Source of the DNA: Actinotignum sanguinis
GTDB lineage: Bacteria > Actinomycetota > Actinomycetes > Actinomycetales > Actinomycetaceae
Direction: 5' to 3'
DNA length: 64,000 nucleotides
Assembly (NCBI RefSeq): GCF_003957255.1
Contig: NZ_QDIE01000001.1
Coordinates: forward strand, 1-64,000
Numbering within the stretch: the stretch's first letter is position 1; the number at the start of each line of letters is the position of its first letter. Below are positions 43,242 through 52,726 of the stretch, one piece after another. Both the position numbers and the translations under genes were made by a program. A model generated the notes under the pieces. That model was given only the letters and a program-made list of their open reading frames with translations. It did no database searches and was not told the DNA's origin.

Positions 43242-45841
43242 TGACAGAGTTGTTAGCGCGTGCCTCTATTCGCCACCCGTGGAGAGTCATCATCACCTGG
43301 ATATTGTGCGCCGTTGCTGCCGGTTTCGCCGCGCTGTCAGGTTTCGGCCAGGGAGGCCTATTCTCCCGCATGTCCTCCACCCAGGGCCTCACCACCGGTA
43401 CGGAATCCGCTCGAGTCCTGGAACTCACCGATTCCCAGGGCGATTACCGCATGGTGGCCGCCATCCACGGCGCCGCAAATCCGCAGGAGCTTACCGCTGC
43501 CGTCGCTGATCTCAGTGAGGAGATCGCGAAAATCCCCGGGGTGGCCAGCGCCCTGAGTTCACCTTCCCTCGTGCGGGAAGCTGAAGCGGAAGGCGCAACC
43601 AAGGCTGAGGAGCAGGCGCGCGCCGAATATCAGAAGGCCGCCGCCGCGGCCCAGCAGCAGCTCGCCACCCAAATTGAGGCCGCCACCGCGCAGCTCATGC
43701 GCGCTGGAATGCCGCGCGAAGCAGCTCAGGCCCGCGCCACCCAGGAAGTGAGCGCCGCGGCCGCCGCGGCCCAGGCGGGCCAACCCAGCGAAGAAGAGGT
43801 CATTGCCTCCGCTCGTGAAGAAGGCATCGCCACCGCGCGCACCCAGGCCCGCGCGGAAACAGCCGGTTTGCGCGCCGCGGACGGTTTCGCCCTCGTCATC
43901 ACATTCACCTCGGATGCGCCTACCGAAGCTACCGAAGCTCGGGTGCAGGAAACGCTTGATACTTTTGCATCCACCCACGCTGTCCAGGTGGATGCCACCT
44001 CCGCGAATGCGGCGATGACCGCCATTAACGATGTAGCCCGTCACGATCTGGTGCGCGGGGAAGCTATCGGCCTCCCGGTCGCCCTCATCCTCATGGTGCT
44101 GGTCTTTGGCGGTCTCCTCACCGCTCTTATGCCGCTGGCCGGGGCCATTGTTGCCATCATTATTACCCTGGGCGGAGTCTGGCTCCTCACCTTCGTGGCC
44201 GATGTGGATTCCTTCGTACTCAACGTGGTTTCCATTATTGGCTTGGCGCTCTCCATTGACTACGGCCTGCTGGTGGTCTCCCGCTACCGCGAAGAAATCA
44301 CCCGCGGTATTGAAAAACGCTACGGGCTGGGAGCCAAACCGGAGAAAAAGGAACTGGCCACCATTATGGAAGGGGCGCTAGCCACCACGGTCCGCACCGC
44401 CGGGCGCACCGTGATCTTCTCCGCCGTCACCATTGCTTTCGCCATTGCCGGGCTGCTGGCCTTCAATTCCCGCATTATTCGGGTGATAGCCATGGGCGGT
44501 TTCGTCGTCGTGCTCCTCGCGGTTATTTCCGCAGTTAGTTTGGTGCCGGCCCTTTTGCGTATTGCCGGGCCGCGACTGGCCCAGCCGTCCGCGCTCGCGA
44601 AAATCCCCGGCCTGGGCCACCTGATGCGCGCGGTGGGTGATACCCATACCGATCACGGGGTATTCTCCCGTATCGCGAGCTGGGTGCAGCGGCGCCCGTG
44701 GGTCATTATGACTGTGGTGGCCGCCATCCTCGTGGTCATGATTATTCCCATTAAGGACACCACTTTACGCACGGATACCAGTGAATATATTCCGGTAACC
44801 TCCTCGCCGGGCACCACCCAGGAGATTCTGGAACGTGATTACCCGGATTTGAGCCAGCCGGCCATTACCGTCCTGGTCAAGGGCGATGATGCCGCCCTGC
44901 GCGAGCAATCAGAGTGGATCGCCGGGCTGCCGGAGGTTTCCAAGGTCGGGGAATCCACGAAAATGGATAACGGCTGGCATAATCTCGGAGTATTTGTTAA
45001 CGGTGGGGATCCTACCTCCGCCCAGGCCAGTAATACCGTTCGCGATATCCGCACCCATGCGGAAAGCGTCGCGAATACGGAGATTCTGGTAGGTGGGAGC
45101 GCGGCTATCCAGATTGATTTCAACCAGGTATTGCGCGAGGGCGCACCTATTGCTTTCAGCGTGGTGCTGCTCGCCGTGCTGATTTTGCTCTTCCTCATGA
45201 CCGGTTCGGTGCTCATCCCCCTCAAGGCCATCATTATTAATTCGCTCTCTCTGGTGGCCTCCCTCGGGCTGACCGCCTTCCTCTTCGATAACGGCCTGCT
45301 GGGTCTGCCGGAAACCGACGGGCTGACCGCGGTGGTAGTGGCTTGCGGCCTGGCATTCGGATTCGGGCTTTCCATGGATTACGAAGTGTTCTTGGTGGCC
45401 CGCATGAAGGAATACTGGGATGCTGGTGAATCCAATGACCGGGCAGTCTCGCTCGGCTTGCAACGCTCGGGGCGAATTATTACGTCCGCGGCCGCGATTA
45501 TCGTGGCGGTCTTCGTGGGCTTCTGCTTCGGGCAGATGCTCGCGATCAAGGAAGTTGGGGTGCTGCTAGCCATCACCGTCATCGCGGATACCAGCCTCAG
45601 CCGTATCCTCCTGGTTCCGGCCACCATGACGGTACTGGGCAAGTGGAATTGGTGGGCGCCGCGCTGGCTTTCGCGTATTTACCAGCGTTTCGGGGTGTCC
45701 GAAGGCGGGCACCGCACCCTCGAGCACCACGAACCGGCCCAAGCCGCGGCCATCGCGCCGGAAAAATACCCCGCGAATATCGCGCCGGCAAGCGCCAGCA
45801 CCGCGACTGCGGTGCCGCGCGGGAGGCACGCCGCGCCATAA
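43241..45841 (+). CDS. MMPL/RND-family membrane transporter
   Basis: An 866-residue exporter with two copies of a six-helix MMPL unit. The first external domain contains an unusual Ala/Gln/Glu-rich coiled-coil of about 90 residues (roughly 120-215: EEQARAEYQKAAAAAQQQ and the like). Conserved MMPL features include the helix-4 motif SIDYGLLVVSRYREE and its second-half equivalent SMDYEVFLVARMKEY. Substrates in relatives are lipids, siderophores or biocides; none is indicated here. The tail is Ala/Pro-rich. It is followed 8 bp later by a DUF421-type gene, so the pair is an operon ending at the terminator 46378-46412. Confidence 0.88.
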   Translation: MTELLARASIRHPWRVIITWILCAVAAGFAALSGFGQGGLFSRMSSTQGLTTGTESARVLELTDSQGDYRMVAAIHGAANPQELTAAVADLSEEIAKIPGVASALSSPSLVREAEAEGATKAEEQARAEYQKAAAAAQQQLATQIEAATAQLMRAGMPREAAQARATQEVSAAAAAAQAGQPSEEEVIASAREEGIATARTQARAETAGLRAADGFALVITFTSDAPTEATEARVQETLDTFASTHAVQVDATSANAAMTAINDVARHDLVRGEAIGLPVALILMVLVFGGLLTALMPLAGAIVAIIITLGGVWLLTFVADVDSFVLNVVSIIGLALSIDYGLLVVSRYREEITRGIEKRYGLGAKPEKKELATIMEGALATTVRTAGRTVIFSAVTIAFAIAGLLAFNSRIIRVIAMGGFVVVLLAVISAVSLVPALLRIAGPRLAQPSALAKIPGLGHLMRAVGDTHTDHGVFSRIASWVQRRPWVIMTVVAAILVVMIIPIKDTTLRTDTSEYIPVTSSPGTTQEILERDYPDLSQPAITVLVKGDDAALREQSEWIAGLPEVSKVGESTKMDNGWHNLGVFVNGGDPTSAQASNTVRDIRTHAESVANTEILVGGSAAIQIDFNQVLREGAPIAFSVVLLAVLILLFLMTGSVLIPLKAIIINSLSLVASLGLTAFLFDNGLLGLPETDGLTAVVVACGLAFGFGLSMDYEVFLVARMKEYWDAGESNDRAVSLGLQRSGRIITSAAAIIVAVFVGFCFGQMLAIKEVGVLLAITVIADTSLSRILLVPATMTVLGKWNWWAPRWLSRIYQRFGVSEGGHRTLEHHEPAQAAAIAPEKYPANIAPASASTATAVPRGRHAAP

Positions 45842-45848
45842 TGGAGGC

Positions 45849-46397
45849 ATGTCTGAGATCAATCACCTGAATCTGGCCGAACTACTGGGCATTACCTGGT
45901 TGCAGGCCGGTGCTATCGCGGTGGCCACCTGCCTGATGTACCTTTTCCTCGTGGTGATTTTGCGGGCTCTGGGGCAAAACGTGGTGAGCCGGCTTTCCAC
46001 CTCGGATATGGCGGCCGTCGTCGTTATCGGGGCAATCGCGGGGCGCGTGACGCTCGGGCATACCCCCACCCTGGCCGGCGGTATCGTCGCCCTTCTCACC
46101 CTGTTCTTCATGCAGGCGCTGCTGCGATTTATCGCGCTCTCGCACCGCGGAGAAGCCTGGGTGCACGCGCGGCCCGTCGTTATCTGGGCGCACGGGGAGC
46201 TCACCCCTGCCGCCCGGCGCCATTCCACCACCACGGAAGAAATCATGATGGCTTTGCGTTTGCGCGGGGTTGCGTGTGTGGACGACGTCGCCGCTGTCAT
46301 CCTCGAGCCGAACGGGCAGCTATCGGTACTGACCGGGCCAGCCAATACGCTTGATCCGCGCCTGCTCGCGGGTGTGAAAGACGCCGAGCGCATCTAG
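45849..46397 (+). CDS. DUF421/YetF-type membrane protein
   Basis: A 182-residue protein with three N-terminal membrane helices (about 18-110: GAIAVATCLMYLFLVVILRALG, AAVVVIGAIAGR) and a cytoplasmic domain with MALRLRGVACVDDVAAVILEPNGQLSV, which is the DUF421 signature region. Function is unknown. It is transcribed with the MMPL exporter. Its stop codon lies in the loop of its own terminator hairpin. Confidence 0.8.
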   Translation: MSEINHLNLAELLGITWLQAGAIAVATCLMYLFLVVILRALGQNVVSRLSTSDMAAVVVIGAIAGRVTLGHTPTLAGGIVALLTLFFMQALLRFIALSHRGEAWVHARPVVIWAHGELTPAARRHSTTTEEIMMALRLRGVACVDDVAAVILEPNGQLSVLTGPANTLDPRLLAGVKDAERI

Positions 46398-46412
46398 TAC
46401 GCCCGGCGTCTT
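46378..46412 (+). terminator. Terminator overlapping the stop codon of the DUF421 gene
   Basis: AAGACGCC (46378-46385) pairs with GGCGTCTT (46405-46412), extended by inner GCG/CGC. The TAG stop (46395-46397) falls in the loop. It separates the operon from convergent aspS. Confidence 0.65.
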
Positions 46413-46463
46413 CCCGGTAAATCCGCTAGTTTCACAGCCACCGCCTACGCGGCGGCCGAGCCG

Positions 46464-48308
46464 TTATTTCGCGTTGGCTGCACCGACCGCAGCGGCCTCC
46501 TCCGTGATCGGGGCACCGGTCGCGGCATCCACCGCGCCAGAGCGGGCCTTCGGGGTGGCATCCACACCGGCTTCCTTACGCTGCTGCGCGGTGATTTCCG
46601 CGGGAGCGTCCGTGAGGGGATCCCAGCCGTTGCCGATCTTCGGGAAAGCGATCACATCGCGGATCGACGGGGCTTTGACCAGCAGGGAGACAATACGATC
46701 CCAGCCGAACGCAATGCCGCCGTGCGGGGGCGCACCGAATTTGAAAGCCTCGAGGAGGAAACCGAATTTCTCCTCGGCGGCTTCCTTATCGATACCCATG
46801 ACCTTGAAGACGCGCTCCTGGATATCACGGCGGTGGATACGGATGGAACCGCCGCCGATCTCATTGCCATTGCAGACGATATCGTAAGCATTTGTGAGCG
46901 CACCGGCCGGATCGGTATCGAAGGTATCCAGGTGTTCGGGCTTGGGCGCCGTGAAAGCGTGATGAACCGCGGTCCAGCGCGACCCAAGAGCCACATCGCC
47001 TTCCGCCGCGGCCTGGGAGGCCGGCTTGAACATAGGGGCGTCCACCACCCACACAAAGGCCCAGGCATCCTCATCAATAAGGCCTACCCGCTGGCCAATC
47101 TCCAACCGGGCCGCGCCCAGAAGTTCGCGGGAGAAAGTCGGCTCACCGGCAGCGAAGAAGATGCAATCCCCGGGCTTCGCGCCGGTGACCTCAGCCAGGC
47201 CGGCACGTTCCGCCTCGGTAATATTCTTGGCCACCGGGCCGCCCAGAGTGCCATCCTCCGCGATTGTGACGTAGGCCAGACCGTGCGCCCCGCGTGCCTT
47301 CGCCCATTCCTGCCACTTATCGAAGGTGCGCCGCGGCTGGGAGGCCCCGCCGGGCATAACTACCGCGCCCACATAAGGGTTCTGGAAAACTCGGAAGGTG
47401 GTGTCCTTGAAGTACTCGGTCAGGTCAATAAGTTCCAACCCGAAGCGCAGGTCCGGCTTATCCGAACCGTACTTTTCCATGGCGTCCTTGAAGGTCATCC
47501 GGGGAATCGGGGTGGCCAGGTCATAGCCGATGAGCTTCCAGATCTCGCGCAGCACTTCTTCGGCCACCGCGATAACGTCATCCTGGTCAACGAAGCTCAT
47601 CTCCACGTCCAGCTGGGTGAACTCCGGCTGCCGGTCCGCGCGGAAATCTTCATCGCGGTAGCAGCGGGCAATCTGGTAGTAGCGTTCCATCCCGCCCACC
47701 ATGAGCAGCTGCTTAAAGAGCTGCGGGGACTGCGGTAGTGCGTACCAGGTTCCCGGATTAAGGCGCGCCGGCACAATGAAATCGCGCGCACCTTCCGGGG
47801 TGGAACGGGTGAGGGTCGGGGTTTCAATCTCCACGAAATCATGGCCGTCCAGCACCCGGCGAGCAGCCTGATTCACCTTCGCGCGCAAGCGCAGCGCCTT
47901 CTGTTCGTAAGAGCGCCGCAAATCCAGGTAGCGGTACTTGAGGCGAATATCTTCGGAAACCTTGCCGGAGCCTTCGGCATGATCGGAGACCTGGAAGGGC
48001 AGGGCTTCGGCGGGGCTAAGGACCTCAACGTCCGTGGCCTCCACCTCGATCTCTCCCGTAGCCAGGGCCGCATTCGCATTGCCCTCCGGCCGTTCGCGCA
48101 CAATCCCGGTCACCTTAATGCAAAATTCGTTACGCAACTCGTGCGCAATTTCTTCGCGGACGGTCACCTGTGCGATACCCGAAGCATCGCGCAGATCAAT
48201 AAAGGCGATACCCCCGTGGTCACGGCGGCGATCCACCCACCCGGTCAGCGTCACTTCGCTGTCAATATCACTTGCTCGCAGCGAGCCTGCATAACGAGTA
48301 CGTAACAC
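46464..48308 (-). CDS. aspS: Aspartyl-tRNA synthetase
   Basis: A 614-residue bacterial-type AspRS. N-terminal OB anticodon domain ([23 protein letters not shown]), class II core ([52 protein letters not shown]), GAD insertion and motif 3 [15 protein letters not shown] short Ala-rich tail of about 30 residues is extra. It is a single-gene unit on the minus strand. Whether it is discriminating depends on gatCAB, which is not in the window. Confidence 0.96.
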   Translation of the reverse strand: MLRTRYAGSLRASDIDSEVTLTGWVDRRRDHGGIAFIDLRDASGIAQVTVREEIAHELRNEFCIKVTGIVRERPEGNANAALATGEIEVEATDVEVLSPAEALPFQVSDHAEGSGKVSEDIRLKYRYLDLRRSYEQKALRLRAKVNQAARRVLDGHDFVEIETPTLTRSTPEGARDFIVPARLNPGTWYALPQSPQLFKQLLMVGGMERYYQIARCYRDEDFRADRQPEFTQLDVEMSFVDQDDVIAVAEEVLREIWKLIGYDLATPIPRMTFKDAMEKYGSDKPDLRFGLELIDLTEYFKDTTFRVFQNPYVGAVVMPGGASQPRRTFDKWQEWAKARGAHGLAYVTIAEDGTLGGPVAKNITEAERAGLAEVTGAKPGDCIFFAAGEPTFSRELLGAARLEIGQRVGLIDEDAWAFVWVVDAPMFKPASQAAAEGDVALGSRWTAVHHAFTAPKPEHLDTFDTDPAGALTNAYDIVCNGNEIGGGSIRIHRRDIQERVFKVMGIDKEAAEEKFGFLLEAFKFGAPPHGGIAFGWDRIVSLLVKAPSIRDVIAFPKIGNGWDPLTDAPAEITAQQRKEAGVDATPKARSGAVDAATGAPITEEAAAVGAANAK

Positions 48309-48501
48309 GCTTTTGTCACTCTTTCTTGTCGTGGGAAACGGCTAGACGGGCCGTTCTGAGGCACCTGCGAGACGAGCAAGCACCGGCTCCATGGTAGAAC
48401 CCGCAGCGCACTCGGGGCAAAAGTTAGGCCCATGTGCTACGGTGGCACACACCACCGTCTTTCTTGAGCTCCGCCTCTTTCTTTCTCCCCCCTCCCGCTG
48501 G

Positions 48502-48515
48502 TGTAATTGATCTAA
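48502..48515 (+). promoter_or_regulatory. Putative -10 element of the MFS gene (leaderless)
   Basis: TGTAAT at 48502-48507 lies 7 nt before ATG 48515, with no Shine-Dalgarno sequence in between. The match to TATAAT is 5 of 6. Confidence 0.45.
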
Positions 48516-49975
48516 TGAGCAGGTATCTATCTCCGGAGCGCGAACGCCTTTTCCGTATTTTTTCCGTCGGCTTTATTTCGCTCGTTGCTTTTGAGAGCAT
48601 GGCGGTCACCACGGCCATGCCCACCGTTGCCCGTGCCTTCAACGGCCAGAATCTCTACGCCCTCGCGCTCGGCGTGGTACTTGCTGCCCAGCTCATGACG
48701 ACGGCGCTCGCCGGGGAATGGTCCGATTCCAAAGGCCCGCATTCCTGCCTCTACACCGGCGTTGTGCTTCTCACCGTGGGGCTCACAATCTGTACCATCT
48801 CCCCCAGCATGGAAATTTTCGTGGCCGGGCGTGCCATTCAGGGCCTGGGCGGCGGGCTCATTATTGTGCCCTTCTATACCATCGTGGGCAATAGCGTGCA
48901 GCCGCGCCGTCGCCCCGGATTCTTCACTGCTTTCGCCGCAGCCTGGGTTCTCCCCTCGCTTTTCGGGCCCCTGCTCGCCGGAATTATCGTCGAGGCAATG
49001 TCCTGGCGCTGGATTTTCGGATTCGTCCCCGCCACCATCCTGCTCATCGGCCCCTTCTTCTTTATCGGAATGAATAAAATCCCCGATATCGACCGCGTAA
49101 AGAAGCCGATGAATATTCGCACCATGGTGGTTCCGGCTTTCGGTACCGGCGCTCTGGTGGCGTGCTTGCAAATTATGAGCGGGGCGACGTCGCATAACGC
49201 ACGCACCTTCGCGATTATTGGCGTATGTGCCTTTGCCCTGGTGTTCTGCGCCCGCCCGCTCTTCCCGCGCGGAACCTTCCGCGGAGTGCGCGGACTACCC
49301 GCAACGATCGCCACCCGCGTCCTCCTGGGTACTTTCACGGCCATTGAGATGTTCCTACCGCTGCTGCTCCAGGATGTGCACGGGTGGAGCCCGGTGGAAG
49401 CCGGTCTCATTTTATCGGTCGGCTCAATTACCTGGGCGGTTGGATCGTATTTCTCCGGGCGGATTACCAATGCGGCGTTGCGCCTGCGCCTGCCGCTATG
49501 GGGCTCGATTACCGACGCCATCGGGTTGGCCCTGGTATTAGCCGGCTCACACCACGCCCTTCCCGGAAGTCTCGTCATTCTTGGCTGGGCCATCGCGGGT
49601 ATCGGATGCGGTTTTGCTTTCCCCGCGCTGAGCGTGCACGCGCTCGCCTGCACCTCCCAAGCTGGCCAAGGGCGCACCTCCTCGGCGCTCCAGGTGGCCG
49701 ATTCCATGGGGACTTCACTCGTTGCCGCAATAATTGGCATTATTTATTCCGTTATTACGCCGCCGCAGGATATTGCGCTGATGGCAGGAATCGCGGTGTC
49801 CATCGCGCTGACTATTGCCGGTGCCGTGGTGGCCAGTCGCATTGTGCCACCCGCGGGAAGTGAGGCCGCAGCCAATCTTGCCGAATCGCAGCGCCTGAGT
49901 GGCGTGGGTCCGGGCGGGGAAAAGCTGAGTGGATCGGATATGCTCAGCGAGGAACCTGGGCCGGGCAGGAACTAA
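48515..49975 (+). CDS. MFS drug/metabolite transporter
   Basis: A 486-residue major facilitator protein with about 14 hydrophobic segments, like the DHA2 multidrug group. Seen: FESMAVTTAMPTVARAFNG in helix 1, AGEWSDSKGPHSCL (motif A region), and GRAIQGLGGGLIIVPFYTI. ATG 48515 is chosen; an upstream frame to 48434 lacks a site and is not homologous in look. The substrate is unknown. It is divergent from aspS and alone in its unit. Confidence 0.85.
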   Translation: MSRYLSPERERLFRIFSVGFISLVAFESMAVTTAMPTVARAFNGQNLYALALGVVLAAQLMTTALAGEWSDSKGPHSCLYTGVVLLTVGLTICTISPSMEIFVAGRAIQGLGGGLIIVPFYTIVGNSVQPRRRPGFFTAFAAAWVLPSLFGPLLAGIIVEAMSWRWIFGFVPATILLIGPFFFIGMNKIPDIDRVKKPMNIRTMVVPAFGTGALVACLQIMSGATSHNARTFAIIGVCAFALVFCARPLFPRGTFRGVRGLPATIATRVLLGTFTAIEMFLPLLLQDVHGWSPVEAGLILSVGSITWAVGSYFSGRITNAALRLRLPLWGSITDAIGLALVLAGSHHALPGSLVILGWAIAGIGCGFAFPALSVHALACTSQAGQGRTSSALQVADSMGTSLVAAIIGIIYSVITPPQDIALMAGIAVSIALTIAGAVVASRIVPPAGSEAAANLAESQRLSGVGPGGEKLSGSDMLSEEPGPGRN

Positions 49976-50142
49976 TCCCCTGGTCCGAACTAATCCCCGG
50001 GTATCGCGCTGCGGTACACCGCGCCCGCGCGCCCCGTTCCGAACAGAGGGCAAGCTCACCGCGCATATCCACCGCCGGGCTTGCGCCCCGGAGTAAACTA
50101 GTAGCGGCGCGTTTGCGCCCCCTGTGCCTATGTTAGGAATTC

Positions 50143-52125
50143 ATGTCTGAACATCTCGGTGAACACACGCCGTCTGATTCTTCCTCCACCGCCACTCCGG
50201 CGACTTTCGCTGACCTCGGGCTTTCCGAGGAAACACTCACCGCTATTCATGCTCTCGGCTTTGAACACCCCTCCCCGATCCAGGAACAGGCCATTCCGCT
50301 CCTGCTGAGCGGGCGGGACGTTATCGGCGTCGCCCAAACAGGAACGGGGAAAACTGCGGCGTTCGGTTTGCCGCTCCTGGAACGGGTGGATACTAGCAGC
50401 GCCGTCGTACAAGCACTTGTGCTCGCCCCCACGCGCGAACTCGCGCTCCAGGGCGCGGACGCCATTGAATCTTTTGCCCGCGGCACGGATACCAAGGTGC
50501 TGGCTGTGTACGGTGGTTCGCCCTACCCGCCGCAGCTGCGCGCCCTTGAAAACGGCGTGCATGTGGTGGTGGGCACGCCCGGGCGCATTATGGATCTCAT
50601 TGATCGCGGCGCGCTTGTGCTCGATCACGTTTCCTACTTCGTTTTGGACGAAGCCGACGAAATGCTGCGCATGGGCTTCGCGGAGGACGTGGAAAAGATC
50701 GCCTCGGATCTGCCCGCGGAGCGCGTCTCGGCGCTTTTCTCCGCTACGATGCCTCCCGCGATTCGCCGCGTGGCGGATTCTCATCTGCACGACCCGGAGG
50801 AAATTACTGTTACTCCCCCGGCTTCGACGGTTGCGAATATTACCCAGGAGTTCGCCGTGGTTCCGGCCCGCCGCAAGGTGGGTGCCCTCGCCCGAGTACT
50901 CGCGGTTTCTGAGGCCGACGCCGCCCTCGTCTTCGTGCGCACCCGCGCCACCGCCGAGGACTTGGCGATTGAGCTGGGTACCCGCGGGGTGGCCACCGCG
51001 GCGCTGTCCGGCGACGTCGCCCAAAAGGATCGCGAACGCTTGGTCTCGCGCCTGCGCGACGGCACCCTGGATGTTCTTATCGCCACGGACGTGGCCGCGC
51101 GCGGCCTGGACGTGGAACGCATCGGGCTGGTTGTCAATTTTGATGTGCCGCGCGAAGCCGATACCTACGTGCATCGCATCGGCCGCACCGGCCGCGCTGG
51201 CCGCGAGGGTCGCTCACTCACGTTCGTGACTCCGAAGGAACTGCCGCGCCTGCGCCGCATCGCGAAGACCACCAAATCGAAGATGGAAGAAATCGATCTT
51301 CCCACCCCGGCCGAGGTTTCGAAACTGCGCGCCGCCAAACTTATGGAGCAGGCTCGCACCCGTTTCGATGCCGGGCGCCTGGGGGTCTACCGCGAGGTAC
51401 TCGAGCAATTCTTGGCCGCGCAACAAGAGGAGCAGCAGCTTAAGAACGACGACGCCGCAGCCTCCTCCGCTCCCCTCCCCACGGGCGAGGACGTTACCGA
51501 AGTAGCGAGTGACGCTCCCGAGCCGATGAGCCTCGAGGATATTATCGTTGCCCTGCTGGCCTTGGGCGTGCGCGATCCTGGACCTTCCGCGGATGAAGAG
51601 GAAAGCTTCACCGGGGAGGATAGCCGCGATTCCTTCAAGAAGAAGCGTCGCGAAGCTCGTGAATTCAAGGGCGGGAAGCGTTACCGCATCGAGGTCGGGC
51701 ATAAGGATCGGGTGCGGCCGGGAGCTATCGTTGGCGCACTCACCCACGAAGGTGGCCTGCGCGGTTCGGACCTGGGTCATATCGATATTTATCCCACGTT
51801 CTCGCTGGTGGAAATCGGGGTGCCGCTTTCTCCGGAAGCCCGCCGGCGCATTTCCGAAGCCCAGGTTTCCGGGCGAGCCCTGCGTATCTCCGAGGACAGC
51901 GGTGCTCCCACCGCGCGCCGTGGGAGTTACGGCCGTTCGGATCGGGCCGGCCGTTCGGATCGCACCGCGCGCGGGGATCGGCGCGGGCGCGGGCGCGGCA
52001 GCTTCAACCGCGGCGACGAGGGTGAGTACGGTTCGGATTACCGGTCTGAGCGGCGCTCAGACCGGCGCCATGACCGGCATGATCGCGGGGAACGGCGCGG
52101 CGGACGCGGATGGCGTCGCTCATAA
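50143..52125 (+). CDS. DEAD-box RNA helicase with DbpA-like C-terminal domain
   Basis: A 660-residue helicase. Motifs: Q-motif and FADLGLSEETL at about 25, AQTGTGKT, PTRELALQ, DEADEM, SATMP, and HRIGRTGRAGR. After the core is a linker, then a DbpA-type RNA-binding domain (RYRIEVGHKDRVRPGAIVGAL, then DIYPTFSLVEIG), then a 70-residue tail rich in Arg, Asp and Gly (RSDRAGRSDR). It resembles DeaD/CsdA helicases of ribosome assembly and cold adaptation. TATGTT at 50129-50134 lies 8 nt before the ATG, and AGGAA only 3 nt, so it may be leaderless. Confidence 0.93.
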   Translation: MSEHLGEHTPSDSSSTATPATFADLGLSEETLTAIHALGFEHPSPIQEQAIPLLLSGRDVIGVAQTGTGKTAAFGLPLLERVDTSSAVVQALVLAPTRELALQGADAIESFARGTDTKVLAVYGGSPYPPQLRALENGVHVVVGTPGRIMDLIDRGALVLDHVSYFVLDEADEMLRMGFAEDVEKIASDLPAERVSALFSATMPPAIRRVADSHLHDPEEITVTPPASTVANITQEFAVVPARRKVGALARVLAVSEADAALVFVRTRATAEDLAIELGTRGVATAALSGDVAQKDRERLVSRLRDGTLDVLIATDVAARGLDVERIGLVVNFDVPREADTYVHRIGRTGRAGREGRSLTFVTPKELPRLRRIAKTTKSKMEEIDLPTPAEVSKLRAAKLMEQARTRFDAGRLGVYREVLEQFLAAQQEEQQLKNDDAAASSAPLPTGEDVTEVASDAPEPMSLEDIIVALLALGVRDPGPSADEEESFTGEDSRDSFKKKRREAREFKGGKRYRIEVGHKDRVRPGAIVGALTHEGGLRGSDLGHIDIYPTFSLVEIGVPLSPEARRRISEAQVSGRALRISEDSGAPTARRGSYGRSDRAGRSDRTARGDRRGRGRGSFNRGDEGEYGSDYRSERRSDRRHDRHDRGERRGGRGWRRS

Positions 52126-52171
52126 GTGTCGCCGCTTAGTGTTCACGCGCTGGTAACCTTCTCCCGGTAAA

Positions 52172-52208
52172 GTGGTGGTGGGCTGGATAAACTTTCACCC
52201 ACTACCAC
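52172..52208 (+). other. Hairpin between helicase and lipoprotein genes
   Basis: GTGGTGGTGGG (52172-52182) pairs with CCCACTACCAC (52198-52208), 11 pairs with one G-T. There is no T-run. It could be a weak terminator of the helicase or a leader structure of the lipoprotein gene, whose ribosome site GAGGAG follows. Confidence 0.45.
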
Positions 52209-52226
52209 GCTTCTGAGGAGAATTCC

Positions 52227-52598
52227 ATGCGTAAAATCTTTGCCGGTTTGGCGGCGCTCTGCACCGCGATCACTCTAACAGCCTGCTCCAACGGTTCCGG
52301 AAAGGATGCCGCGCCCTCTCGTGATGAGATCGTAGCCGGGCTGAACCAAGGATTCAGTGCCGCTATCAAGGAGACGGGCACGTCGGCCCCGGCCGGCCTT
52401 CAGGAAGCTATGCTTTCTAACTTTGTTGAATGCATAGCCGATGGCGCTATCGAACAGGGTGTTTCTGCGGAGGGGCTCAAGATCCTTGCCACGGGTGACG
52501 CTGAAAAATTTAATGACGTTCCTAAACAGGACGATGAGCTTCTCCAAAAAATCACCGAAGGTTGCGTGACGAAGCTCGTTGGCCAGCCCCAGGGCTAA
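52227..52598 (+). CDS. Small lipoprotein, paralogue A
   Basis: A 123-residue secreted lipoprotein. The signal peptide MRKIFAGLAALCTAITLTAC ends in lipobox LTAC with C20. The mature part shares with its neighbour the pattern PSRDEIVAGL near residue 31, then VECIADGAIEQGVSAEGL. Two mature cysteines (in VECIAD and EGCVTKL) could form a disulfide. I recognise no family. Start ATG has GAGGAG upstream. It is followed by a paralogue about 130 bp downstream with its own -10-like TAGTAT (52687-52692), so they may be separate transcripts. Confidence 0.82.
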   Translation: MRKIFAGLAALCTAITLTACSNGSGKDAAPSRDEIVAGLNQGFSAAIKETGTSAPAGLQEAMLSNFVECIADGAIEQGVSAEGLKILATGDAEKFNDVPKQDDELLQKITEGCVTKLVGQPQG

Positions 52599-52726
52599 GC
52601 CCACGCCTTATTACCCATTTTTGCTACCCGCGCCTTAGGCGGTATACCTCACGCGGGCAGCCCGCGGGTGAATGCCGCGTAGCTGATAGTATCTACTTGT
52701 TTTATTCCGCGTGGAAATGAGTGAAG

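Noticed and set aside
52172-52208. Hairpin before lipoprotein A as a riboswitch
   Set aside because: A single simple stem without conserved loops; better seen as a weak terminator or leader stem.
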